64,000 bases of DNA from Brasenia schreberi (GCA_036023115.1 JAYKKT010000086.1:15329501-15393500); one strand, 5' to 3'. Counted from the stretch's first letter, positions 1 through 13,389 are shown. Notes: generated by a model not told the origin, from the letters alone. Translations and numbers: made by a program.

Positions 1-658
1 TACACACCAAAAGCACTCACTCACAATTGAGCCTTTCCACTCTTAAGATATAAGTATATTTCAATTTTGTAATTTACATTCAAGTCGTGTGAGTTGCTTT
101 ACATTTCGGGTATTTCCCTTAAGTTGCGTGAGTTGCACTTTCAATTTCGGGTATTTACATTAAGTTGTGTGAGTTGCTTTCAATTCGAGCCTAGCTCACA
201 TCATCATCTCAACCTGAAAAATATTTGTGCATCCTTGCGTTCGTGCATTTTCAAAGAAACCCTGAATCTACGCTCAAACATGTTGAAATTAGGCCACTTA
301 TGCACACACATATCCGGCCTAAATAGGTAAAAACTCAAAGACTTGGAATTGTACAGCCCCGTATATAAAACTTGCAAACATAGGCATAACTCGAGTTTTC
401 AAAACACTTATCTCTTTTCGAGAGTCCAAATTGTTTTATCAAAGTCCATAAGCGCTTAAACTGACCCTTGAGCATCGGTTCAAGAAGGTTTAAAGCGAAA
501 AGATCCCGCTTGCTCACAATTGCCTTAAAAAGTCAGATATTTCAAAAAAATCTTCGCTAGCTTGAGCAAGCTAGGTTGCACGCCCATAGAAATGACGTAG
601 ATACGAAAAGGTTCATTTCCGGCTTCAAAACCAGAAAGGAAAATTTTCGTTGTTTACA
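1..658 (+). repeat. E1 5' LTR, 3' portion
   Basis: Matches the last 658 bp of the LTR at 8508-11581 with only scattered differences. It holds the end of a tandem-repeat zone with GTGTGAGTTG units, a stem-loop at 467-484, an inverted repeat around 556-575 and a PBS-like decamer at 576-585 (here TTGCACGCCC, one base off). It ends TGTTTACA at 651-658. Confidence 0.95.
467..484 (+). other. U5 stem-loop (E1 version)
   Basis: CTTGAGC, loop ATCG, GTTCAAG: a 7-bp stem with one G-U pair. The same hairpin recurs at 11390-11407 in the other LTR. The E3-type LTRs have CTTGCGC-ATCG-GTGCAAG at the same place, so the fifth pair changes from A-U to C-G and pairing is kept. This points to a conserved RNA structure; its role is unknown. 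Confidence 0.7.
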
Positions 659-661
659 GCT

Positions 662-679
662 TGGCACGCCCGGTGGGAC
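662..679 (+). other. Primer-binding site of E1
   Basis: TGGCACGCCCGGTGGGAC begins four bases after the LTR end. It starts with TGG, the complement of a tRNA CCA end. E3 carries the identical 18 bases at 23468-23485. I could not assign the tRNA with certainty. Confidence 0.85.
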
Positions 680-906
680 TCGGGGCTTAAAACGTTCATA
701 AAACAAACAGAACTCTGCGAAATTTTTCTAAAAGTGTTTAAAATTTTCGCCTATTTGCATTTATAGGATTTTAAAAACCTTTTGTTGAGTCATATCTAGT
801 TCAGGCTCTAACGAAGTGACTAGCCAGGCCTCGTGCTCATCAAGTTCCCTTTCCAAAAAGATTTCAAAATCTCAAATAAAGTGCAGGAAAAGAAGAGTTA
901 GAAAAC

Positions 907-3677
907 TTGCGTAGGAAATTTGAGGCTAAAATAGATGTAAGAATCGACGCCCTTAGCCAAAAGGCTGAGGTAGCCGACTCTTGTTCGTCACATGGTAAAC
1001 CTGCCAAAGCCAAGAAAAGAACTACAAAGACAAGAAAACCCAAGGAAACCTCTGCAATGGAGGGGGACCAATACCACGATTCCTTCACACTGAAGGATCG
1101 CAAAGCCCTTCAACAACTGTTGAGAGGGCAAAATAAGGAAAAGAAATCGTATGCCCTGTCTGACTTCCTTCCTTCTAATTATGAAACAGACAGTGACGAC
1201 GATATACCAAATTTCTATTAGTATGATGGCACGGGGGATCCTAGATCCCACTTGCAACTCTTTTCACGCAGAGCCTATAAGAAAAAGAGGGACTCTGCGA
1301 AATGGATTTATTGGTTCCACCTTTTCCTTAAGGGGACTGCTTCAAAATGGCTTGCTTCCTACGACTTAAGCCAGTTTGCTACTTTTGAAGAGTTAGCAAA
1401 CAGCTTTATGCAAAGATTTTCACACAATATGGAAGTAATGCCCACTTTGAACAACTTGAGAGACACAAAACAAGCTTCGAACGAGGACGTACATGCGTTC
1501 ATCATTCGATGGAGGTCCCTCCTTGGGCAAATAAAAGAGTCCATCTCCGAAGGATGAGCAGTCATGCTCATCCTTGAAAATTTTAAAACGGAGGTCAAAA
1601 CTCTTCTTTCTTTACACGAAATTTCTACCTTTCACAAGTTAATAAAGAAGGCTTTCTTATTTGAAACCAATCTGAAAAATGGTGATGACTTGTGGAAGGG
1701 AAAAATACTTCCCAAAATGAGATTTGAAAAACCCAAAACTTACAGGCCACCCATGACGGACAAAGGGGCAAAACCCCAAAAGATTGCAAATGTTCGAGTG
1801 GAGTCGAGCCCGACGAGCACTTCGAAAAAGCTGGAACACCAAAAAAATGAAAAAATGAAAAATTTCAAAAAAACTTTGAAAAACGGGAGTATACCCCATT
1901 GGAGAAACCTGTCTCGGAGGTCCTAGACCTCCTACTCGCCCAAGGCTTGGTGATACTCCCGGAAATTCCTGACGGGACCCCACCAAAAGGGAGGTTTTTG
2001 AACAGATATTGTAAGTATCATCGGCTCAAAGGCCATGCTACGAACAAATGTTTTTTCCTTTTGAATAAAATAGAAAACTTGATAGAGCAAGGCCAGCTCC
2101 AGATCACTGAAGAACCTGAGCCTGCCCAAGCTGTACTTAAAGAACCCTTCCCTAATCACGCAAGTACCAGTGAGAAGGAAAAAGAGGTGTGCGCTTTTGC
2201 AACCTCTAAAGGTTTTGTGCATGCATCATATTTTGGCTTCACTACTTGTCCACCATCTCTCATCATTTACAAGAAAGTTGCCCAAGTAGTGATATAGGGA
2301 GCGCTTAGAGTCCCACCCCTGGTTAGAGCCATCTTGAAAATTTCGGGTGCTCCAAAGCACACAAATAGTACCAACTTAGGAGTGAGCCTTAGACAAAGTG
2401 TAGGGGAGGTGACCAAGTTCGGGAGGATCTATCAACCCCAACACTTAGAAAAAACTGCTAAAAAAGTGGTCAATGTTCCTGGCCCTTCAAAAGCATGCAC
2501 TCCTAAGGTTTTCTAAATCACGGACAAAGGTAAAAACGTTTTAACCTCATATGATTTTGAAAATCATCTTTCTAAGATCCCGATAAACATGTCCATCCTA
2601 GAGTTGATACAAACCTCACCTAGGCATAGACTAGTTTTACAAAAAATCTTAGAGAGAGCCAAGGTTAACTAGAGTATAACTCCTGAGTCCTTGTCATTCC
2701 TAGTTGCACCTATCTGTGCAAAAATGCCAATTGTATTTTCGAAAGACGAAATCGAAAGACCATATGAAACCTACAACCAAGCCCTACATATCGAGGTCAT
2801 ATTGAATCACCATCCTCTAGATAGGTGCTTAGTTGATGGGGGAGGAGGTCTCAACATCCTTCCGCTACATGTGGCATGTCAAATTGGAGTCACCTTGACT
2901 TTTGTAAATCCAAGTCCCATCGTTATCACTGGATACGATGGGAATGCGTGAAAACTTTTGGGAGCCATGGAGTTACCCATGGAAATTGGGAGAATAACCC
3001 ACACAAGGGTGTTACATGTCTTAGATATACACCCCCACTACAACCTACTTCTGGGAAGACCTTGGATACACAGCCTTCGTGTTGTACCATCCACCTTCCA
3101 TAGGTGTGTGAAAATCTCCCACGAAAATGAAATCGTGGTAATCTTGGGCGAGAGCCACCCACAGTTAAGGGGAGTTCAAAACTTCCCTTGCTTGTCAAGT
3201 GAAAAGGCCTATGGGGTCAACCCCGTCAAATCCATGGATGAACCGTACGAGTTCATCCCCCGAAACCCGAGGACGGTTGTGTACGTCAAGGGGCAGCCCA
3301 AAGCTAGCCCAAAAGTCGTGACTATCCTAGGAAAATCCAAACTCCCTATATATCCAAAAACCCTAAACAGAAAACCCTTCGAGCATGCCATGGATGACAA
3401 CAAGTACCAAGGTCATCCTTTGTACAAAGAGTTTTCTAAAATAAGAAAACCTTGGAACATGCTGCTCAACATGGGCTACATGCCCTACCAGAGTTTAGGG
3501 AACAAAAACAAGGGGCGTCTAGAGCATGTCTTCCCAAATCCAAATCCAAATAGGTATGGGATAGGTTATATTCCCACCATACCCCCAGAGCCACCACCCA
3601 CGACCACATGGGTCAAGCGTGCCTTGGAGCCTACTAAAACTGAGACCTACGGTTTAGATCTCTTGTTTAGAGACTAA
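907..3677 (+). pseudogene. E1 gag-protease pseudogene
   Basis: Encodes the capsid polyprotein and protease of the element. The Gag core lies around 1250-1700, with KWLASYDLSQF and a conserved IIRWRSLLGQ stretch. A CX2HX4HX4C-like knuckle follows at about 2013-2055 (CKYHRLKGH). The protease is at about 2790-3110, with LVDGGGGLN at the active site and LLGRPWIH further on. Stops fall at 1219, 1555, 2295, 2514, 2670 and 2949, and a frameshift near 1890 moves the reading from frame 1 to frame 3. The closest relative in the window is E3 gag-protease (23597-26475), which is collinear throughout. The start at 907 is only the first ATG in frame. Confidence 0.9.
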
Positions 3678-3703
3678 TTCGTGGCATTTTCTTTGTAGGT
3701 GTA

Positions 3704-6700
3704 ATGGAAGACCCCTCTTTTAACAAAAAGCCAAAAAAAATACAAATTTATAAAAACCCAAAAACATTGAAAAATAGCCAAAATATCAAAAAAATCTTGT
3801 ACATACCAGCGCCTGGTAGAAATTTGGAAAAAACCAAGGATTTTGAAGAAAAAATCGTCTTCATAAAAGGACCAAAAACTTCAAAACCTGTAGAAATTCC
3901 AAAACCAAAACCACGTGTTTGTAAAAACCATGCTTTAACTCCAAATTCCCTAGGATTTAAAATTCTCGAGAATGATCAAAGCACGGAGAAGGATCCCCTT
4001 CTCCCTAAGGAGGATCAAACCTCCAAGCTTCCCGAGTTTAACAAAATTCTTGATTTGGAAAAACCTTCGAATTCTGTAGGAGTGGATTTCATAGAAATCG
4101 ACCTAGGGAGTAAAGAAAAACCAAAACGTGTTAAGATAGGCACATGTCTGCATGAGAATGAAAAAGCATCATTCATTGCATTCCTGAAAGCCTACCTTGA
4201 TGTTTTTGCATGGACATACGAAGACATGCCAGGTCTAGACCCAAAAATCATAGAGCATTGTCTTCCCCTAGATTCAGAGTCAAAACCCATAAAACAAAAG
4301 CTTAGAAAGATCCATCTGAAGGTACACTCTCAAGTGAAAGAGGGTTTAGAAGATCTGATTAAAGCTGGTTTTATAAAACCCATTACGTATTCTAATTGGC
4401 TTTCAAACATTGTTATAGTTCGAAAATCTAATGGGAAAATTCGAATTTGCATTGATTTCAGAAATCTAAACAAAGCCACACCAAAGGATAACTTCCCTTT
4501 GCCAAACATTGATTTGATAGTCGATAGCACTGCAAATCATGAAATGTTTTCCTTTATGGATGGCTACTCGGGTTATAATCAAATCAAGTTAGCCCCAAGA
4601 GACTAAGCTAAAACTGCTTTTACCACACCCTGGGGCACGTACTGCTATATAGTCATGCCCTTTGGTTTGAAAAATGCTGGTGCCACATACCAAAGAGCCA
4701 TGACTACGATCTTTCACGATCAAATTCACGAGCTCTTAGAAGTGTATGTGGATGATCTCTTGGTGAAATAAAAAACCCGATGCACCCACATCGAATCTTT
4801 GCAAAAAGTTTTCGAAAGACTGAGGCTTTATAAAGTGAAACTAAACCCTCAAAAGTGCGTCTTCGGAGCAGAATCCGGCAAGCTTTTAGGTTTTATGGTA
4901 AGCCAAAGGGCCATTGAAGTTGACCCCTCTAAGTATCGAGCCATCATAGATATGTCTCCACCCTCCAATTTAACTCAAATCTGAAGCCTCCAATTTCACC
5001 TCCAATCGATTAGAAGGTTTATTTCAAACCTCGCAATAAGATGCGAACCTTTCAACAAGCTTTTGAGAAAAGGGGTGAAATTTGTATGGGACGACGATTG
5101 TCAAAAAGCTTTTGAAAGATTAAAAGTGTATTTGGTTAATCCTCCGGTTTTAAATCCTCCAAAGCAAGGAAAACCACTTTTGCTTTATATTTCTGTGCAT
5201 GCGGATGCCTTGGGTGCTTTATTAGCTCAATATGAGGATGATACCTATAAAGAGTATGTTATTTACTATATTTCGAAAACTCTATTGGCTTATAAAAAAA
5301 CTATCAAGCCATGGAGAAAATGTGCTTGGCCTTGGTATGGGCCTACCAGAAATTTCGACATTACTTCCTAGATCATGAGATCTGGATAGTGTCTGGCTTG
5401 ATCCAATCAAGCACTTATTTGAAAAACCTATCCTCACGGGTAGGCTGGGTAAATGGTAGCTCCTTTTAATGGAGTATGACCTGAAATTCCACCATCAAAC
5501 CTCCATTAAGGGACAAGCCCTAGCTGACTATGTGGTTGATTTCCCCTTAGAGGATTCATATCCCACACTCGATGAAATGCCCGACGAGGGCATCTTTCTA
5601 CATCGATTTCAAACCATATTTTAGCAAACTATTTAGACAAAAACCAAGTGTGGAAGATGCACTTCGATGGGGCACGAAACCAAAGAGGGGTTGGGGCGGG
5701 AATCATCCTCATATCCCTTGAAAAGGGAGAAATTCCCATCGCTTTCGCCTAGATTTTGAATGTTCTAACAATACAACCGAGTATGAAGCACTCATACAAG
5801 GCTTAACTCTAGGGGCATCATGCATTGAAGTCTTTGGAGACTCTTTACTTGTCATAAACCAAGTGTTGAAAATTTGGCTAGTCAAAAATGAAAAACTTCT
5901 TCCATACCACGAATTGGCCACCAAACTGGTCGAGTCATTCCAATCGTGTACACTCACACACATAGGAAGAGAGGACAATGGCATAGCTGATGCCCTCTCA
6001 TCTTTAGTCTCAGCCCTAAGGGTTGATCCCACCTTGGTAACTCGATCCTTAGAAGTATGGCACTTACCTACTCCATCCACTCACGATTTGGAGATTTGCC
6101 AAAACAACCCAACGTCTACTGAAAAACCTTGGTTTCAAGACATTAAAGATTTCTTAGAAAATGGAGGATTTTCAGAATTCACTTCGTCTAAAGACAAAGC
6201 TTTTATTCGAAAGATTTCAACCCGATACATGATTTGGGGAGGGATTCTTTATAAAAAGAGTTTTACTGGCATCTTATTGAGGTGTGTCGACCTTGAGGAG
6301 GCTAGGATGGTAATGCATGAATTCCACGATGGAGAATGCGGAGGGCATGTAAATGCAAACATGATGGCAATGAAAATACTTAGAGCTGGTTACTTTTGGT
6401 CCACTCTAAAGCACGATTGTCATGACCATGTTAGGAAGTGTCACCCATGTCAAGTGCATGGACACGCCATTCATATCCAGTCATACACCCTATATTCCGT
6501 GGTCAGCCCATGGTCATTCACCATGTGGGCGTTTGACATCATAGGACCAATTTTTCCAAATGAATCAAACGGACATAGGTTTATCCTAGCAGCCACTGAG
6601 TATTTTTCCAAATGGGTTGAAGCTACCTCCCTGACTAATGTCCAGGGGCAACATGTAGTGGCGTTCATTAGGAAAAATATCTTGGCTCGATTTGGAGTTC

Positions 6701-7377
6701 CAAGAGACCTAGTGTCTGATAATGACACCCCCTTCAAAAACGAGAGGATGGTAAAGTTATGTAACACGTATGGCATAACCCACCACTTCTCATCGCCCTA
6801 CTACCCTCAAGGCAACGGCCAAGCCGAAGCCACCAATAAGACTCTCATAAGCATTATTAAGAAAACTTTAGAGAAGGGTAAGACGTGGCATGAGAAGTTG
6901 GATGAAGCCTTATGGGCTTATAGGACTTCCATCCGAACTCCCACAAATGCCACACCATTTGAGTTGGTCTATGGCACAAACGCCATTCCCCCCATTCATA
7001 CCAAACTGCATTCATTCCATACATCACTTTCACTCGACCTCCTCCTAGACACGCTTCAGCATGCTAGAATGGCCGAGCTTGATTTATTAGATGAAAGAAG
7101 ACTCCTTACTATGGATCATGCATATGCATACCGGCAAAGGATAGCCCGACATTAAGAAAAGCATATGAAGCCTCGCTACTTCAAAGTAGGAGACCTTGTG
7201 CTAAAAACCATCCAACATCGTGGCCCACATCCACTTGAAAAGTGGCAGCCCAAGTGGGATGGTCCTTATGTTGTACGTGGAACCACCATGAACAATGCAT
7301 ACTGGTTAGTCGATGTTGAGGGTAGGAATTTAGCAGACCCTATGAATACCCAATATTTGAAAAAATACCATGTGTAG
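3704..7377 (+). pseudogene. E1 pol pseudogene (RT, RNase H, second RNase H, integrase)
   Basis: Pol polyprotein of E1. The N-terminal third is a lysine-rich linker. Reverse transcriptase lies at about 4300-4990, with VYVDD at 4742-4756. Gypsy RNase H is at about 5060-5560 and a second RNase H with HFDGA at about 5645-6040. Integrase is at about 6150-7370, with its HHCC zinc module near 6330-6460, a DDE core (SDN, GQAEATNKT) and a C-terminal WDGPYVV module. Stops occur at 4604, 4769, 4982 and 7153, with frameshifts between 5370 and 5860. It starts 27 nt after the gag-protease stop in a different frame, after a pyrimidine-rich stretch ending TTTGTAG that looks like a splice acceptor. Confidence 0.92.
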
Positions 7378-8494
7378 GGTCTAAGCTAAATCCTATTACG
7401 AAAATATTTTGAGAAAATCTCCTTTTGAAACTTCATGAGTGAGGATCAAGGTAGATCGTGCAACCCTGAATGAGAGAATCGATGCTTGGTAAAAAAGCGG
7501 AGTTTTCAAAAACAGATGGGTTACATTTCAAAATTCTTCTTACAAAGGAAGGCCTAGTTCAAAATAGCAAAATACTTGCAAGTAGTACGTGCTATTTCTA
7601 AATAGGCTGATCTGGGATGAATCGAGTAGATCATTAGGATAAGGCCTTCCCCTCTTCTCTTCTCTTCCCCAAAAGGAAAACTTGGCAAAAAGTGAAAAGG
7701 AAAATCCCTACAAGAGTCTCTTTCCAAAAGAAAGCTTAATTGAAAAGGAAAAATCGTTTCTTCTATGAAAAAGAGGGAACAAAGAAAAAATACTCCAAAA
7801 GGGAGACCCTCTATGAAAAAAAAAAGTAGCCAAAAACTCAAAAGAGCAGTTTTCCGCCTCTTTGCCTCAAACCATGGAACGCTCCAAAAGGGACCGTGGT
7901 AACTCTTTCCCCATCCGTGCGACTTATCCCAAGTGAAGAAATGTTCATTTCAAGGAGTCCTAAAGTAAAAATAGGATTTGCTTACTTGAATCTCATTTTG
8001 TTAGAGAATTAGACGTTGTTGAGTAAGGTGTAGAAATTTTGAAATGTTACTTAATTTTCTTATAAAACCTCCGCTAGATTAGCAAGGGTTAAGACTTAAG
8101 TGAAGGGAAACACGAGAAGCTGAAAATCTTTAGGATCAAAGCTAAAAGAGTTTTCCTCTCTCAAAACGAATTAAGAAAACCTCGAACATTGAGCAACATA
8201 AGACCAGCTCACTTGGTGCAGCAGGTCTTCATAAGACTCCCAAGTATGACCATTCCATTAAGTCTCTAGGAAACCATACTTCCTAGAATATCACTCCATG
8301 TCATTCACTCATATGTGCATGCATAGATATCTATACAATCCCAATTAGGACCAGCACCGCATTAGGTAGAGTCCCCTTTGGCAAAAATCCCCTCTTACTG
8401 GGCACAAAGGAAAAGTTTTCTCAAAACTAGGACGATTCCATATTCTCGAGGACGAATCCAGGGAGAAAGCAAACAGGGGTGTTTGGATAATGCC
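7378..8494 (+). other. E1 non-coding region between pol and purine tract
   Basis: No coding signal in the element sense. Purine-rich with many short A runs. The block at about 7560-7627 is strongly conserved with E3 (30149-30216) and E5 (about 50180-50262, reversed), although the flanks are less similar. Confidence 0.75.
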
Positions 8495-8507
8495 AAAGAG
8501 GGGCATC
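8495..8507 (+). other. Polypurine tract of E1
   Basis: AAAGAGGGGCATC lies immediately before the 3' LTR. It is the expected primer for plus-strand DNA synthesis. E3 (31122-31134) and E5 (reverse, 49265-49277) have the same sequence. Confidence 0.85.
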
Positions 8508-9130
8508 TGTAAACACCCCAAAATCAAATGATTTTCCAAAACAAATACCTAGTTTGAAAAATCCATTTCAAAACCAAATTTTGAGTTTTCGAAAACCAAG
8601 GAGTTCCAAAAGCTTTAAACTTCTGTTTGAAAACCCGTTCGAAACATGAATTTCTTAAACTCGGGCAAAGTCCCCATTTTGTAAAAAAGCCAAATCCAAC
8701 AGGTGGAGCCTGATCAAAAGCAGCTTCAAAAGCCCAGAATTCAGCCTAGCCTGATAAAAGACGGATCAAAAGGCAAAAGGAGAGCCTAGGCCAGAAGCAG
8801 ACTTCAAGCCCGGAACATGAAATACAAAGTCAAAAGCATCAACCAAATCATCAGAAATCCAAGCCCAAGCCTAAAATATCAAAAATCAACCGAAACGGAG
8901 TCTAGAAAGGTGAGAAGGAGTTCAGACGAAAAGGTTGGAGAAGACCCAGCCCAAGACGGAGTACTGATGAAGCTAAGGCCCGGAAAAAAGTTCAATCTTG
9001 AAACGCTAAGAAGGACTGAAGAAATGAAAAATTGGATTGGATCTGGACCCAAATATCTAGATCCAGACCCAAATAATGTTTGGATCGAATTTGGATCTCA
9101 AGATCCAAACCCAAGACCCAACCCCTTACC

Positions 9131-9138
9131 TATAAATA
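9131..9138 (+). promoter_or_regulatory. LTR TATA box of E1
   Basis: CTATAAATAGAGGTGGGG context. A TATA box in the same context occurs in E3 (20479-20487). A CACGTG G-box follows at 9162-9167, about 30 bp downstream, again as in E3. Confidence 0.65.
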
Positions 9139-10399
9139 GAGGTGGGGGGGCATAAAAAGTTCACGTGAATTCTCTTGGGAGGCTTGAAGAGCGAGAGAGA
9201 GGCCATAAAGTAGGAGAGAGAAGGTTGGTAGGCTTGACTTTGGTCAAGGTGGGCGAGCCTTATGGGCTTGATCAAGAGGGTGGGCTCGAGCCTTGTATGG
9301 ACCTAGACTCAACCTAGGGTTGCACCAACATGAAGGATGGCTGCAACAAGGCGTGGACAAAAGGGCTACACGAGGTGGACCGGCTCCAAGAGGTAGGTCT
9401 CTTAACCTAACCCCAAACTAGCGCCCAACTAACCTAACCTAGCCACTAAACCTAACCCCAACTCCCCCAATCTAGCCTACCTGCCCCCAAACCAACTCTA
9501 TTTTGTCCCTTGGCTGGACCACCCTAGACCCAACCGACCTACTCCAACATAACCTACCCTACCGCCCCATATCAACCCAACCGACCTACTAGCACCCAGC
9601 CACCTTCCTTCGCACCACAATCCTTAACATCCTACCTGTCGTGACCACCAACTACAACCCCCAGCACCCCGACCTGCTACCTTCCACCAGCCAGCCGCAC
9701 CCTATACCTGCCCTACCGCTTGCCATCTTCCCTAGCACCTGGCTGTTCCTTCCCTGCCACAGCCTGTGCACCCTTCACCTGCCACAGCCAACGCTTTGCT
9801 GCAACCTTGCAGCGCCCTGATGCACTTGTCACTTACCTGCCAGCCTGCGCGCCCCTCATCACTTGCCCGTTGCACACCATCCCATCCCAACTGCTGCACC
9901 TGAGCTACTCACACCCCAGCTCCAGTCGAACCCCCACCTGCCGACCTACCACACCCCATATCCCAGCCATTATCTGCCACACCTAACGCTCCCAGCCAAC
10001 ACCCTCTACCTGCAACCCGACCACTTGCCTTAGCAACCTAACCTAGCCATCACCCCCTTTCCGTGCCACACACTTCCACCCCAACCTACACCTTAGCTGT
10101 GACCCCCTTAGCCAACCCACGTCTTGGCCGAACTTTCCCCCTCCTAAGCCACAAACACTTGGTTGCCCCCAAGTTAACCCAAGTCCTAATAACTCATGTC
10201 TAGACCAACCTAGGGAGACCTATCTATTGGCTGCCAAGGTGGACGGACCCGAGCATGTTGAGAGGAAAAGCCGATAACTTGTAAGTGTTTAAATTCGGTT
10301 TTTACCTTACTCTTTTGAAATTCAATTCAATTCGATACGGGGTTGTAATAATGGAGCATAGTCTCCCCCCGAAATGTAATATTCGTGCTTGATACACAA

Positions 10400-11110
10400 G
10401 CCACACACGTACACTTGAGCCTTATTGCTCTTAGTCGTACATAAGGAACACGCACGTGCACTTGAGCCTTTCCGCTCTTAATTGCACACGATTGCACACA
10501 CATTGAGCCTTTCTGCTCTTAAGCTAAAGTATATATTTCCCTTTGGGTATTTACATTAGTGAAAGTTGTGTGAGTTGCAATTCAATTTGGGTTGTTACAT
10601 TTAAGTCGTGTGAGTTTGTCATTTAAATTTCACACTCGCACACAAAAGCACTCGAGCATTTGCTCTACACTCTCACGCACATTTTGAGCCTTTGTTGCTC
10701 ATAAGATATAACATACTTATATACTTTCAAGCTGCGTGAGTTTTACATTAAGTCGTGTATGCACTTACATTCCGAGTGGGTTTAATTCAAGTTGTGTGAG
10801 TTGTCATTTACATTTACACACCCAAAGCACTCACTCACAATTGAGCCATTTTAACTCTTACTATATACTTATATTTAAATTTCGGCAAGTTCAATTCAAG
10901 TCGTGTGAGTTGTCTTTTCCATTTACACACCAAAAGCACTCACTCACAATTGAGCCTTTCCACTCTTAAGATATAAGTATATTTCAATTTTGCAATTTAC
11001 ATTCAAGTTGTGTGAGTTGCTTTACATTTCGGGTATTTCCCTTAAGCTGCGTGAGTTGCACTTTCAATTTCGGGTATTTACATTAAGTTGTGTGAGTTGC
11101 TTTCAATTCG
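10400..11110 (+). repeat. Degenerate tandem repeats in E1 LTR
   Basis: Units of roughly 100-130 bp containing GTGTGAGTTG, CACTCACTCACAATTGAGCC and a CTCTTA end, repeated with variation. The same words form the tandem array of the E3-type LTR (15430-15940), so the array predates the split of the two subfamilies. Confidence 0.7.
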
Positions 11111-11581
11111 AGCCTAGCTCACATCATCATCTCAACCTGAAAAATATTTGTGCATCCTTGCATTCGTGCGTTTTCAAAGAAACCCCGAATCTACGCTCAA
11201 ACACGTTGAAATTAGGCCACTTATGCACACACATATCCGGCCTAAATAGGTAAAAACTCAAAGACTTGGAATCGTACAGCCCCGTATATAAAACTTGCAA
11301 ACATATGCATAACTCGAGTTTTCAAAACACTTATCTCTTTTCGAGAGTCCAAATTGTTTTATCAAAGTCCATAAGCGCTTAAACTGACCCTTGAGCATCG
11401 GTTCAAGAAGGTTTAAAGCGAAAAGATCCCGCTTGCTCACAATTGCCTTAAAAAGTCAGATATTTCAAAAAAATCTTCGCTAGCTTCAGCAAGCTAGCTG
11501 GCACGCCCATAGAAACGACGTAGATACGAAAAGGTTCATTTCCGGCTTCAAAACCAGAAAGGAAAATTTTTGTTGTTTACA

Positions 11582-13389
11582 ATGTGTCATTCACACCACA
11601 ATTAAATTGGAACTTGTTGTATTTCAATTGAGTAATTTAGGAGATGATGCCTTATTTTGTCCTTAGTAGAAGAAAACTTATTTGATTGTTCATTTTTCTA
11701 TGATTTGGTAGCCAATTTCAGGTTACTAACTTCCAAAAAGTAGATTAACAAAGTTTTTGTTGAAAATAAGAAATTATTTTTATGAATTACTTTTACCTAT
11801 CTATGACAAAAAAAATTGCCTACCTTAATGTGTATATACTTTATTGACTTTGTCTTAATGCATGATCGAGATTGCAGAGACGATAAGTTGGATGTATTGG
11901 CCTAGGATGCATAGTGAATGTATGCAAGATAATGATTATAAATAAAGCTGTTCTTTTTGTATTTGTAGAATATGTGCTTATGTTGGATCGTGGTAGGAAT
12001 AATGAAAAGATCTACTGCTCAATTTGGAAGTATGATAGTAGAAGACTTCTTGATAAAAAGGTGGTGAAGTTGCATTGCATGCGAGATTGGTGAGCCATAT
12101 ATATTTTCATTGCAAGCATTAAGTGGTATATAAATGGTCAAATGAAATAAGATTGGGATGTTTGTTATTGGAAATCAAAGGATACGTATAAAATGCTAAC
12201 TGAAGATTCAACAAAGGACTTATTTCCTCTATTTAATATAGAAATTGATTATGGTATCACTAATTGTGTTCAAGATGATATAAGTATTTGTACACGTATT
12301 TCAAAGCAACTCTTAAAAGAGTTTAATAGAAACATTATATAAAAAGAGGTTGGTTGAACTATTTTTTCATTTCATTGTGTTAACTTTTGCTTATGATTGT
12401 ATCTTTCATTTCATAGTTTAATTTTTTTATGTCTACTTGTTGCTAAAGATACTGACATGTGTAGTTGTTTTATAGATAAAGTATGCTACTACTATATCAA
12501 TGAGGTCAAAGAAGAGGCGAACAAAATGAAGGTAGCAGTCGTAAACATCATCATCATGATGAGGATATACTATTTATTCTTGTATTTTATTAAAGATTAT
12601 ATTTTTCATTAAGAAATGGATATACTTCACTAATAGGCATAAGCAAAAGAGACTTGGGCACCATAAAAAATGAAAAAGACAACATCTATTTCAAACCGAG
12701 AAAGCGATAAGACCTTAATATCTTACTTATGTATTTAACTTTTTTACAAAGGTTTATATTTGAGCATTCATAAATTCAAGAACTTGTCTTATCTATCTTG
12801 ATGAAGAAAAGTTATAAGAAGATCCTCCAAAAGGCTTTGAACAACTATCAAAACAAAGTCAAGAGTACTTCGATATGAAACAACTTTTCCCTAAAGAGTC
12901 TTCTAATTAATATTTGAACCTCCACATGGCACACATATTGTATGTTATGGTCAAGTAACAAAAGGTACAAAGCCAGAAAAAATAAGGAGAACCATACTAA
13001 AATGCATACAAAGCATAATAGAGAATATGAGTCTTTTATTAGGCATCATACTATGACATATATGACTTTATTTACTATTTGAGTTGTTTATACTAATTTC
13101 ATTACTCTACCTTGCTAGACATTTTGTTATAGGTGGGAGCGGGTGCATAAAATGATCCTCCAATCTCATCATTTGATGCATTCATAAATTACTATAAGCA
13201 TAAGAAAACTCGATAATATTTTAGTAAGGAGACTAGTAGAATATGTGTAAGTATACATCAAATGATCTTTTATTTTGTTGTTTATTATACAAATATATAA
13301 TAATGTTAGTATGAGGTATAGCATTAATATAACATCATCCCCCAGAGTGATGGCAAGTCATCAAATATAGTATATTTTAAAAAGACTAT
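11582..13389. other. AT-rich stretch, not assigned
   Basis: Flanks E1 on the right and the solo LTR on the left. Short open stretches exist in the plus strand, at about 11965-12090, 12190-12340 and 12780-12900 (the last reads like a charged PPKGFEQLSKQSQEYFD segment). Stops and AT-rich gaps separate them and I do not recognise a family. It could be a decayed gene with introns or an old transposon. The last five bases (ACTAT, 13385-13389) are the solo-LTR target duplication. Confidence 0.4.

Larger units (their letters stand above)
1..11581 (+). mobile_element. E1: Ty3/gypsy Tat-type LTR retrotransposon, left end outside window
   Basis: In order: the tail of a 5' LTR, a primer-binding site, gag-protease, pol (reverse transcriptase, RNase H, second RNase H, integrase), a non-coding stretch, a purine tract and a complete 3' LTR. 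Positions 1-658 match 10924-11581 closely, so they are the end of the 5' LTR. The LTR starts TGTAAACA and ends TGTTTACA, a normal inverted TG..CA border. The extra RNase H between the gypsy RNase H and integrase is the known mark of the Tat lineage. All coding parts carry stops and frameshifts, so the copy is dead and fairly old. The target duplication cannot be checked because the left flank is outside the window. Confidence 0.93.
8508..11581 (+). repeat. E1 3' LTR, complete (3074 bp)
   Basis: TGTAAACA to TGTTTACA. The U3 region has a TATA box at 9131 and a G-box at 9162. A C-rich, gene-poor tract with CCTAA words runs from about 9400 to 10200. Short tandem units with GTGTGAGTTG and CACTCACTCACA fill about 10400-11110. 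The conserved U5 structures are at 11390-11407 (stem-loop), 11479-11498 (perfect 8-bp inverted repeat) and 11499-11508 (TGGCACGCCC). ORFs inside it look fortuitous. Confidence 0.95.

Noticed and set aside
9720..9986. 88-codon Cys/Pro-rich ORF in the E1 LTR
   Set aside because: Simple C-rich composition within an LTR; no conservation in E3-type LTRs.
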